Origin: Acidithiobacillus sp.
GTDB lineage: Bacteria; Pseudomonadota; Gammaproteobacteria; Acidithiobacillales; Acidithiobacillaceae
Length of the DNA: 14,164 nt
NCBI GenBank assembly: GCA_028065135.1
Contig: JAPTWR010000124.1
Location: forward strand, 1-14,164
Direction: 5' to 3'
Position 1 is the stretch's first letter. Each line of letters begins with the position of its first letter. The notes under the pieces were generated by a model. The model made no database searches. It was given only the letters and a program-made list of their open reading frames with translations, and was not told the DNA's origin. The translations under genes and the position numbers were made by a program. This document shows positions 1-5,722 of this stretch, one piece after another.

Positions 1-78
1 AATCAGTAAGGGCGTGGCTCATGTGCCGAGTTTAGCAATGTCTGTCCGGGGAGGACAACGCGCGTCAGCATTATTATT

Positions 79-126
79 TGGCTGGGGGACGTGGATTCGA
101 ACCACGGTTAGCGGAGTCAGAGTCCG
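79..126 (-). other. 3' fragment of tRNA-Gln (CTG), probable attachment site of an integrated element
   Basis: Read on the - strand, this stretch contains the 3' strand of a tRNA: a CGGA/TCCG anticodon stem around loop CTCTGAC (anticodon CTG, glutamine), a 5-nt variable loop, the T arm CGTGG-TTCGAAT-CCACG, the acceptor strand TCCCCCA, discriminator G and an encoded CCA. The D arm and 5' acceptor strand are absent: the sequence to the right (127 onward) is AT-rich and cannot pair. A 3' tRNA fragment is the typical trace left by a tyrosine-recombinase element that integrated into a tRNA 3' end. By that logic the left side (1-78) is chromosomal flank and the right side is element. That this is an att site is inference; the tRNA identity is seen directly. 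Confidence 0.75.
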
Positions 127-188
127 TTTATATCCACTTTATTATCAGTAAGATAAAACACATATTATTGATATTAATGAATTTTTGT

Positions 189-225
189 ACACGCCCGTAC
201 ACGGCCATACACGGCCAACCACGGA
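189..225. repeat. 10-bp direct repeat array (TACACGGCCA-like)
   Basis: Three consecutive 10-bp units, TACACGCCCG, TACACGGCCA and TACACGGCCA, are followed by a partial fourth (ACCACGG). The unit length is close to one DNA helical turn, so bound proteins would line up on one face. The array lies about 60 bp inside the tRNA-derived site, where arm-type sites for an integrase or excisionase are often found. It could also be an iteron-like or regulator site. No protein is identified that would bind it. Confidence 0.6.
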
Positions 226-228
226 GCA

Positions 229-270
229 TTTGCAGCGGATTTGCAGCGGATTTGCAGCGCAATGCAGCGT
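229..270. repeat. 11-bp direct repeat array (TTTGCAGCGGA)
   Basis: Two perfect copies of TTTGCAGCGGA (229-239, 240-250) are followed by TTTGCAGCGCA (251-261) and a shortened fourth copy, ATGCAGCGT (262-270). The array starts 4 bp after the 10-bp array and differs from it in sequence and period. Two different short arrays back to back beside an attachment site suggest a nucleoprotein assembly site. Function is unknown. Confidence 0.65.
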
Positions 271-352
271 CCAACTGAACCGTAACATCATGCTTGTGAT
301 CGTGTTTTTCAGATATCCGCTTGCAACTTCCCAAGGATTGTGGTGTCATAGT

Positions 353-466
353 CTTCGTGGGATAGCTCCGGCGTCAGCCGAAGCGACAAGCCTCTTCTCC
401 AGGGGGTTTCCCCCGCCCCATTACCGATGCGGCGTAACGGAGGGCGGCAGACGACGATTGGTAATG
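353..466 (+). promoter_or_regulatory. structured 5' region upstream of the 481 gene
   Basis: Several local hairpins lie just before the first gene: CTTCG/CGAAG (353-357 with 379-383), CGGC-GTCA-GCCG (369-380), GGGGG-TTT-CCCCC (402-414), and CATTACC/GGTAATG (419-425 with 460-466). The last ends just before the ribosome binding site of the 481 gene. None has a following T-run, so they do not look like intrinsic terminators. They could form an RNA leader, but I recognise no known riboswitch. The remaining bases of 271-480 show nothing else clear. Confidence 0.3.
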
Positions 467-480
467 ACTGGAGATTCCAT

Positions 481-981
481 ATGAACACATCGAATACCAT
501 ACCGGCGAACAGCGAGCACACCTCGCAGCCTTCCATTTGGGGACGGGCCATTGAGTTTATGGTCACCCTGCTAACGTCTTTTTTCTTGATAGCTACGCTC
601 GGCCCACTGGAGGAGTTCGGCCTCATCCCATCGAAACATTGCGATCAACGCAACGCCAAGACCCGTGCGAAGGGCAGGCAGCTACGGGACCTCACCGTGG
701 AGACTTGCCGCGCCACGCGCTTTTGGGACATCGCCAAGCTGGCCCATTCGGGCCGCGATCACGCACCCGCCAGCACCATAATCCCCCAAGCCGCAGGCCG
801 CCAGTCCGGCCAGCGCCGGACGCCGCGCCATGGCGGGCAGGCCAAAAAACCATCGAACGACCCCGACGGCGGCGACGGAGAGCCGCCTCGACCGTCTCGC
901 AGTTTTTCTTCCTCCCGCCAGCACACACCACCATTTCGCCATAGCCTCATCCACCCTGTGGTCACAGGGGGTGCTCGGTGA
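481..981 (+). CDS. hypothetical protein with one predicted membrane segment
   Basis: The 166-residue product is not recognised. The start is ATG 481, with GGAGA about 6 bases upstream; an upstream in-frame ATG at 427 lacks such a site. Residues 19-48 contain a hydrophobic stretch (IEFMVTLLTSFFLIATLG) that would span the inner membrane once. The rest is basic and rich in Arg, Pro, Ser and Gln, with no visible domain; it may be disordered, or the reading frame may be only partly genuine. Its stop overlaps the GTG start of the helicase-like gene by 4 bp (GTGA), which suggests translational coupling and supports it being translated. The GC-rich sequence leaves several other frames open here, so confidence is moderate. 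Confidence 0.5.
   Translation: MNTSNTIPANSEHTSQPSIWGRAIEFMVTLLTSFFLIATLGPLEEFGLIPSKHCDQRNAKTRAKGRQLRDLTVETCRATRFWDIAKLAHSGRDHAPASTIIPQAAGRQSGQRRTPRHGGQAKKPSNDPDGGDGEPPRPSRSFSSSRQHTPPFRHSLIHPVVTGGAR
954..971 (+). promoter_or_regulatory. perfect inverted repeat covering the ribosome binding site of the 978 gene
   Basis: CCCTGTG (954-960) and CACAGGG (963-969) form a perfect 7-bp stem with a 2-bp centre. The likely ribosome binding site AGGGGG (966-971), 6 bases before the GTG start at 978, is largely inside the right arm. In RNA the 2-nt loop would open the innermost pair, but the stem could still hide the site until ribosomes translating the upstream gene disrupt it. As DNA it is also a good dimeric operator. 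Which role applies is not known. Confidence 0.45.
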
Positions 982-3803
982 GCACCTCTTGCAACGCCGC
1001 CTCTTGTGGCACCTGCCCATCCCAAAACTGCCCAGGCTCCGTCGGCGAAAAAGACAGCATGCAGGGCGTGCACCCTCTCCCGCAGTCCCGGCTGGCCGCA
1101 TTGCCGCCTGTAGAGGCGGCCCGCAGTCGGGCCGCCGTCGGCGCGGAGAATGCCCCGCCTGCCCGGTTTGAAATGCCGGGGCTGCGATATCCGGCGACGC
1201 CCCGTTCCGGCCCCGATCCCGAGATTCTGCCCAATGAAGCCGCCCGCGCGGCGACGGTTTCGGCAATCAGCGACGCGTTTGCGGCGGCGAGCCGCTGGCA
1301 TGAGGAGGCATACGCCACCTGTCTCAACGAAGATGGCGGGGTGGTCCCCGACCAGCAGCGGCGGGATGCGGCGGGACCGGCTCCGCGCGCGTTGATACAG
1401 ATCACGCCCGGATGCGGCAAAACGCGGGCGCTAAAAGACTTTCTCACACAGAACCGCAGCCACCCTGCCGTGCTGGTGACGCCACTGTCGGCGGAGGCGG
1501 ACGGGTACGCGAACGACATCCCCGGTGCCGTCCGGCGGCGCCCGCGCACGGGGACCGAACCCGGCCGGTGTAATCACTGCATGATGCAGGCGGGCTACGT
1601 GACGATGCCGGACGGCAGGCGCGTCCCGATCAAAGGCGTGGACTCGCCGCTGGGCGGGAACGTTACCATAGATACCCCGGAGCAGGAGCACCCCACATCC
1701 CACATCTGCCACTCCGGCAATTGCCCGAAGGCTGCGGGCAAACAAATCGACAATCCGAACAGCAGGCTCTCGCCCTACGAGAAAGAGCGTCTCCAGAAAA
1801 AGCTGAAGGAACAGTACACGGCGGCTGTTCTGCAGGCGATAGACGATGAGCCATGTTTCGTATACGACGAGGTGCCGAACGCGCTTTGCACCCCCGTCAC
1901 CACGGTAACGGCACTGGGATTTTCGGATTCGGACGCCAAGTACAAAAAGGACCCGAAAGATAAGGAATCGATTAACAAGACCATCGGCTGCGACGAATCG
2001 CAGACAAGCGCGCTGGGTCACATTCGCACGATCTCCGCAGCCGACCTCACGAAAGCCATGGAAGACATTCGCTCCTGGAAATCTCGCATGGAACTGGAGA
2101 TTGCTGATCTGCATCTCCCCCGCGCCATCAAACAAGTAAACAGGAGCGAGAAGTTCGCTGCGTATCGGGAAGAACGGCTGCGGGAAATCAAGGATGATCT
2201 GCTCGCCGCCGCCAACTATGCACCCATACTGGTCGCAATCCGCGACGACGCGGAAGACCTCGCCGGGAAAGGTGGGTTTGCGCGTCCGCCGCTGGAGCGC
2301 ACGGTAGCATGCATCCGGCAGGGGGAGGTGAACATCACGAAAATGCGTGCCACCAGCGAATGGGAGGTGCCCCTCTGGAAGCGGCTGGAACAAATGATCC
2401 GGCTGCCGCTACGCCTGCTGGCACCCCTGATACAGGGCGTCATGGACGGCAGCGCCGTGGTCACTCCCGATGGAATACAGGTGTTTTATGAGCGCCCGCT
2501 GCTGACGAGCATCCTGGACCGGAGGCATTCGGTAATAGTATCTGACGGCAACCCGTCGCCGACGATCAAGGCCATTTTCGGCCACGACCAGGATTCCGCC
2601 ACGACCATAACCAGAATCGTCGCCGAGCAGCACATATCCATAAATATCGACCCCCGGTTCACCCATGGTATCCCGGCACAGGAACAGCGGAGCGCGGCGG
2701 CGGACAAGAAAGAGGGGCAGGAAATCGCGGACACCGCCGACAGTCTGACGGGGGACCGGCCCATGCTCATTCTCGCCAATAAATATCGCGCTGAGGCCGT
2801 CACCGCAGTACGCAAAAACGCACCCAAAACCGGCGAGGCCGTGGGTCATTGGGAACGCCACAACCGGGCCACCAACGAGTTCATCAGCCACGACATCATG
2901 ATCTGGGATGACCCCGCGCGCCCCCGTGAAGCACAGATGGAAGCCTGGCGACTGCACCGCGCCATCCTGATTCGAGCGGGCGTCCGCAAGCCCGAAGAGA
3001 TACCCATCGGCGACTTCTCCGAAATCGTGTACCGGGAACGAGTGTTCTATCGCGTGGGCGACGCGGATATACAAAACCCCGCCCGCGAACACGGTGACCC
3101 GGAAATCCGCGCGTTCCTGCGGGAACTGCAATTCAACGAAAAATGGCAGGGACTATGCCGCGCGCGCGGGGTCAATGCGAATCCCGAAGCGCCGCTGCAA
3201 ATATACCTCTGCGGCGGCATGGCGATGGACCTGCTCCACGAGCAGGGGATCAGAGACAGTCAAATCACGTTCAAGCGCCTGGTCAACAAAAAATCCCACA
3301 AGGAGCGCTGCCAAGAGCAGACAGCGACGGCGGACGAGCGCGCCTGGGTCGCCGCCGCAGAGGTTGGCGTTACGGGCGGCACCATCACCCGCGACGCCAT
3401 CAATGACCACCTGCGCGCTACCGGGGAGGCAGGGATATCCAACAGCGTCTATCGACGGGTGACGGGCGACCCGGCGTGGACGGAGCGCTTCTCCGGGCAG
3501 GCCGCTCGCACCGGGCGCGGCGCTGCAGCGGCAAAAGCACGGCAGAAGCTCGTCGATACCTGCCGCACCGCCGGGCGCACGGACCTGGTCGAAGCGGTGG
3601 CAAAAGACGCCTTCGAGATCGTCAAGCGCTGCGGCGGGGACACTACCCGCATCATCCCATACGCACACGGGACCATGGCTCCAGGCAACGAAAACCTCCG
3701 GAGCAACCTGACGGGCTGGCTACTGATCGACACGTATGGCACAACGGACGCTGACCGGTACCCGCCAGCCTTCCCGCAACCCCCGCCAGCTGCAGCAGCC
3801 TGA
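978..3803 (+). CDS. large helicase-like P-loop ATPase, probable replication/maintenance protein of the mobile element
   Basis: The 941-residue product resembles superfamily-2-like helicases of plasmids and integrated elements, but is divergent. Seen in order: an N-terminal Cys cluster (C5, C10, C13, C18); Walker A ITPGCGKT (142-149); a second Cys/His region with CNHC (198-201) and HICHSGNC (242-249), possibly zinc-binding; a Walker B-type FVYDEVP (294-300); VIVSDGNPSP (519-528), which occupies the place of the 'DATP' motif of such helicases; LILANK (597-602); and GHWERHNRATNEF...IMIWDDPARP (623-649), which resembles the arginine-containing 'RGxN...D' motif before the end of the helicase core. 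Residues 785-830 look like a winged-helix segment, and the C-terminus is Pro/Ala-rich. The GTG start with AGGGGG 6 bases upstream overlaps the previous gene. A DNA-unwinding role in element replication is inference; a terminase or defence ATPase is less likely. Confidence 0.6.
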   Translation: MSTSCNAASCGTCPSQNCPGSVGEKDSMQGVHPLPQSRLAALPPVEAARSRAAVGAENAPPARFEMPGLRYPATPRSGPDPEILPNEAARAATVSAISDAFAAASRWHEEAYATCLNEDGGVVPDQQRRDAAGPAPRALIQITPGCGKTRALKDFLTQNRSHPAVLVTPLSAEADGYANDIPGAVRRRPRTGTEPGRCNHCMMQAGYVTMPDGRRVPIKGVDSPLGGNVTIDTPEQEHPTSHICHSGNCPKAAGKQIDNPNSRLSPYEKERLQKKLKEQYTAAVLQAIDDEPCFVYDEVPNALCTPVTTVTALGFSDSDAKYKKDPKDKESINKTIGCDESQTSALGHIRTISAADLTKAMEDIRSWKSRMELEIADLHLPRAIKQVNRSEKFAAYREERLREIKDDLLAAANYAPILVAIRDDAEDLAGKGGFARPPLERTVACIRQGEVNITKMRATSEWEVPLWKRLEQMIRLPLRLLAPLIQGVMDGSAVVTPDGIQVFYERPLLTSILDRRHSVIVSDGNPSPTIKAIFGHDQDSATTITRIVAEQHISINIDPRFTHGIPAQEQRSAAADKKEGQEIADTADSLTGDRPMLILANKYRAEAVTAVRKNAPKTGEAVGHWERHNRATNEFISHDIMIWDDPARPREAQMEAWRLHRAILIRAGVRKPEEIPIGDFSEIVYRERVFYRVGDADIQNPAREHGDPEIRAFLRELQFNEKWQGLCRARGVNANPEAPLQIYLCGGMAMDLLHEQGIRDSQITFKRLVNKKSHKERCQEQTATADERAWVAAAEVGVTGGTITRDAINDHLRATGEAGISNSVYRRVTGDPAWTERFSGQAARTGRGAAAAKARQKLVDTCRTAGRTDLVEAVAKDAFEIVKRCGGDTTRIIPYAHGTMAPGNENLRSNLTGWLLIDTYGTTDADRYPPAFPQPPPAAAA

Positions 3804-4027
3804 CCGCGCAATCTCACAAAAAACAGCAACGGAATACCTACCCGGCAGCCCCCGTGCCCGCAACGCGGAAAACCCGGTGCGCGGGCATAAAAAACGCGTC
3901 TGACGACCCCCTCCGCCCCCTCCGGCGGGCAAAATACTACCCGAAAACACCCCGCCGCCTAACCGCAGCCCCAGCCGCGCGGGTCAGGTGTCCGTCATCG
4001 ACAGCCCCTACGCCCGTGCATGATGAT

Positions 4028-4072
4028 TTGTGCGGGCAGTATGGAACAAGGTCTTTATACATGCTCGCACAA
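4028..4072. repeat. 11-bp inverted repeat
   Basis: TTGTGCGGGCA (4028-4038) pairs with TGCTCGCACAA (4062-4072) with one mismatch, around a 23-nt loop. It is the first of three stem-loops upstream of the mobilisation-like operon. It could be a relaxase or accessory-protein binding site, or a cruciform-forming element in a replication origin. Confidence 0.55.
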
Positions 4073-4075
4073 AGC

Positions 4076-4140
4076 TGGTGGTGGCGGGTGGAGGGAAAAA
4101 GAAAAAGGGCACCGCACCCACTCTTTCTTTCCCACCACCA
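4076..4140. repeat. imperfect inverted repeat with polypurine/polypyrimidine arms, copy 1
   Basis: TGGTGGTGG (4076-4084) pairs exactly with CCACCACCA (4132-4140). Inside lie a polypurine run (4091-4108) and a pyrimidine-rich run (4121-4133) that pair imperfectly. Within the purine run, GGGAAAAAGAAAAAGGG is a perfect mirror repeat of 17 bases, the symmetry associated with triplex (H-DNA) formation. The hinge contains GGGCACCG, which copy 2 also contains, so the two structures are diverged relatives. Confidence 0.55.
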
Positions 4141-4170
4141 CCAACCATCAATGCCCCACCACTGGTTTGG

Positions 4171-4233
4171 TGGTGATGGGGTGAAGGGAAAAGAAGAAAG
4201 GGCACCGATCCCTTCTTCCTTTTCCCATCACCA
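4171..4233. repeat. imperfect inverted repeat with polypurine/polypyrimidine arms, copy 2
   Basis: TGGTGATGGG (4171-4180) pairs perfectly with CCCATCACCA (4224-4233). The inner AAAAGAAGAAAGGG (4189-4202) pairs nearly perfectly with the following pyrimidine tract (4210-4223), leaving an 8-bp bulge on the left arm. The hinge GGGCACCG is the same as in copy 1. The structure is long and stable. No T-run follows it on the + strand (C-run then A-run), so a terminator reading rightwards is unlikely. Confidence 0.55.
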
Positions 4234-4323
4234 TCCTCCCCCCAAAAAAACTGCAATCAGGTCCGGCAATGCCGAACAGGTTATGTCGGAGGCGTGCCCA
4301 TGCATCTGCATGAACCTCGCGCT

Positions 4324-4485
4324 TCGATACCCGCAGAGGCATTTGAAAGGTGCGATCTGGGGCACGCTATAGCAAGCGCAACAAATACCGCGATCAGGTC
4401 CGTCGCGTCCGTATACATGATGTGGTACCCGATTCATCGACTCAGGAGGTTTGAATATGAATAAGCTCGAAGAACTGACGGCGGG
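4324..4485 (+). repeat. 167-bp tandem duplication of promoter and gene start, upstream copy
   Basis: This segment recurs immediately downstream with a shift of 167-168 bp. The stretch 4390-4438 is identical to 4557-4605 over 49 bp; the left part is diverged. It carries its own TATACA (4412-4417), AGGAGG (4444-4449) and ATG (4457) and the first nine to ten codons of the downstream gene, after which the copy breaks off. Its -35 position reads CCGCGA, weaker than the TTGCGA of the second copy. Confidence 0.85.
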
Positions 4486-4621
4486 GGTATGTCGATACCC
4501 GCAGAGGCATTTGAAAAGTGCGATCCGCAGCGCGCCGGAGCAAGCCGCAGCAAATTGCGATCAGGTCCGTCGCGTCCGTATACATGATGTGGTACCCGAT
4601 TCATCAACTCAGGAGGTTTGA
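4457..4621 (+). pseudogene. chimeric 54-codon leader ORF made by the tandem duplication
   Basis: From the duplicated ATG 4457, with AGGAGG 7 bases upstream, the frame begins MNKLEELTAG like the downstream gene. It then reads through the second copy of the promoter region and stops at TGA 4619-4621, two bases before the real ATG 4624. The ribosome binding site of the real gene lies inside its last codons. It may be a by-product of the duplication, or may act as a translated leader that couples to the next gene. It has no domain of its own. Confidence 0.4.
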
Positions 4622-4652
4622 ATATGAACAAGCTCGAAGAACTGACGGCGGC
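4492..4652 (+). repeat. 167-bp tandem duplication, downstream copy containing the functional gene start
   Basis: This second copy of the duplicated segment begins TCGATACCCG like the first (4324). It runs through the promoter, the ribosome binding site and the first nine codons of the 4624 gene, where similarity to the first copy ends. Differences from copy 1 cluster in 4526-4556; the core 4557-4605 is invariant, which suggests it is under constraint or recently duplicated. Confidence 0.85.
4555..4584 (+). promoter_or_regulatory. probable sigma70 promoter of the TraK/TraL/TraM-like operon
   Basis: TTGCGA (4555-4560) and TATACA (4579-4584) are separated by 18 bases, which would start transcription about 30 bases before ATG 4624. 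The upstream duplicate keeps the TATACA (4412-4417) with CCGCGA at -35, so one or two tandem promoters are possible. Autoregulation by the first gene product is expected from the StbA/TraK families and is inference here. Confidence 0.5.
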
Positions 4653-4968
4653 GGGCATGAACCCCCGTTACGTCACTCAGAAGCTTATCGTGGATCACTA
4701 CCACGACATCCTGGTGGCCCGAGGCTACCGGCGCACCTGGCAGGAAATCGCGGAGGCGCTGGAGGTGCCGCACGGCAAGGTCGCCCTGGCATCGGCCTGG
4801 TCGCGTACCCGCAAGGCGGTAGCTTCGGGGAAACTGGTGATTCCGAAGCGGGCCGCCACGAAACCGGCGGGAGCTTCACAGGGGGGTAGCGGCGGATGGG
4901 TCAGCCCGCAGTCGCCGGATGACGCACAGCCAGGATTGGTGCGTTCAAGACAGTTAGAAACTATCTAA
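4624..4968 (+). CDS. small DNA-binding protein, TraK/MobC/StbA-like first gene of a mobilisation module
   Basis: The 114-residue basic protein starts at ATG 4624 with a perfect AGGAGG seven bases upstream. Residues 30-70 (ARGYRRTWQEIAEALEVPHG...SAWSRTRKAVASGKL) form a compact helix-turn-helix-like block of the kind found in TraK-type oriT-binding and StbA-type proteins. Residues 74-110 form a Lys/Gly/Ser-rich, probably flexible tail. It is followed directly by a ParA-like ATPase and a membrane protein, the same order as traK-traL-traM of IncP, mobC-mobD-mobE of pTF-FC2 and stbA-stbB-stbC of R388. In those systems the first protein binds repeats near the transfer origin and controls its own promoter. 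The family assignment rests on context, size and the helix-turn-helix look. Confidence 0.6.
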   Translation: MNKLEELTAAGMNPRYVTQKLIVDHYHDILVARGYRRTWQEIAEALEVPHGKVALASAWSRTRKAVASGKLVIPKRAATKPAGASQGGSGGWVSPQSPDDAQPGLVRSRQLETI

Positions 4969-4981
4969 AGGAGATTCTTAA

Positions 4982-5722
4982 ATGAACAAGACAATGTTTG
5001 TTAGTCATGGTGACAAGGGTGGCGTCGGCAAGTCGATGACGGCGATCGCTATGATTGAGCGGCTGCTGATGGCGGGTGTCGGGCGTCTGGCGCTGATCGA
5101 TGGGGACGTCCGCAAGGATGTGGGTGACCGGTATCTGGATGTCACGGAGATCCGTGCCGGCCTTCTGCCGCTCAATCGCCCAGGAGCGGAAGCCGCCAAT
5201 GCCGTCACCCGCCTGGCGACCTGGATCGAGACCGAAGATCCGGATGCGCTGGTGGTCAACCTGCCCAGCGGCGCGGGGGAGACGCTCGATGGCCTCAGCC
5301 AGATTCTACGCGGAGTCTGCGATGGTCTGGGCATACGGATGGTGGTGACGTACTCACTGGGCATGACGGACGCCCTGACCGCCGGTATGGTTCTGTCCCT
5401 CAAAGAGGGGTTGCTTTCGCACGTCGATCCAGCGAATCGCGCTGCGGTCTACCCGCTGTTCTCAGGCCCCAAGGAGTTCTTTCTTTGGTCCCAGTCGAAG
5501 GATCGCGCGCGCTACCCGATGCGGGAAATCGAGATGCCCAGGTTCGGGGCCATCGCTTCGCTGAAAAAAATGCTCGACACGCCGGGGCGCATTGTGGAGC
5601 TTGGAGAGCGCGGCGCTCCGGGCTGGCTGATTGTGGACCGAATCAATGTGGCCGAGTGGATTCATGCCGCCATGCGGGCGTTGGACCCTATTATGCAGGA
5701 GAATGACCATGAAGACCGGTAA
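4982..5722 (+). CDS. ParA/MinD-superfamily ATPase, TraL/MobD/StbB-like
   Basis: This 246-residue protein carries the deviant Walker A KGGVGKSM (12-19), the A' segment LIDGD (38-42), and a Walker B-like VVNLPSG (91-97) in which Asn replaces the usual Asp, as I recall for TraL/StbB-type members. Length matches TraL and StbB (about 230-250 residues). ParA-family ATPases position DNA or complexes in the cell; the TraL/StbB branch is linked to conjugation and stable inheritance rather than classical partition, and no ParB-type gene is nearby. The start ATG 4982 has AAGGAG (4969-4974) directly after the stop of the previous gene. The end overlaps the next gene by 14 bases, so the three are one operon. 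Confidence 0.8.
   Translation: MNKTMFVSHGDKGGVGKSMTAIAMIERLLMAGVGRLALIDGDVRKDVGDRYLDVTEIRAGLLPLNRPGAEAANAVTRLATWIETEDPDALVVNLPSGAGETLDGLSQILRGVCDGLGIRMVVTYSLGMTDALTAGMVLSLKEGLLSHVDPANRAAVYPLFSGPKEFFLWSQSKDRARYPMREIEMPRFGAIASLKKMLDTPGRIVELGERGAPGWLIVDRINVAEWIHAAMRALDPIMQENDHEDR

Larger units (their letters stand above)
3804..4323. other. non-coding region with stacked stem-loops, possible origin or regulatory locus
   Basis: No convincing gene lies here. The first 220 bases are C-rich and contain TGCCCGC/GCGGGCA (3855-3861 with 3881-3887, 19-nt loop) followed by TAAAAAA. There is no T-tract, so no clear terminator follows the helicase-like gene. Stem-loops follow at 4028-4072, 4076-4140 and 4171-4233, and a short palindrome CGGCAATGCCG lies at 4264-4274. 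In RP4, R388 and pTF-FC2-like plasmids the transfer origin lies directly upstream of the traK/stbA/mobC-type gene. This region has the same position, but I find no exact relaxase nick consensus. Confidence 0.35.

Noticed and set aside
2..152. Direct repeat ATCAGTAAG at 2-10 and 144-152, flanking the tRNA fragment
   Set aside because: Nine bases only, and not aligned with the tRNA fragment boundaries; chance or minor duplication cannot be separated.
185..484. Small open frames through the repeat arrays on both strands (128-349 and 185-484)
   Set aside because: They are translations of the short direct repeats and hairpins, without a ribosome binding site or domain.
1431..2393. 320-residue open frame on the - strand opposite the helicase-like gene
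   Set aside because: It lies fully within the better-supported 941-residue gene; its composition is rich in Arg/Val/Phe without motifs, and it has no neighbours on that strand. It is a GC-rich antisense shadow.
2409..3131. 240-residue open frame on the - strand
   Set aside because: Same reason: antisense to the helicase-like gene, no domain and no operon context.
3855..3893. TGCCCGC/GCGGGCA hairpin after the helicase-like gene as a terminator
   Set aside because: It is followed by an A-run, not a T-run, on the + strand, and nothing on the - strand needs a terminator here.
4076..4240. Tandem stem-loops read as a CRISPR-like array
   Set aside because: Only two diverged inverted structures, no uniform repeat-spacer spacing and no cas genes.
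4256..4283. AACCTGT on the - strand as a relaxase nick site
   Set aside because: One mismatch to a short consensus with no adjoining inverted repeat at the right spacing; several equally poor matches occur nearby.
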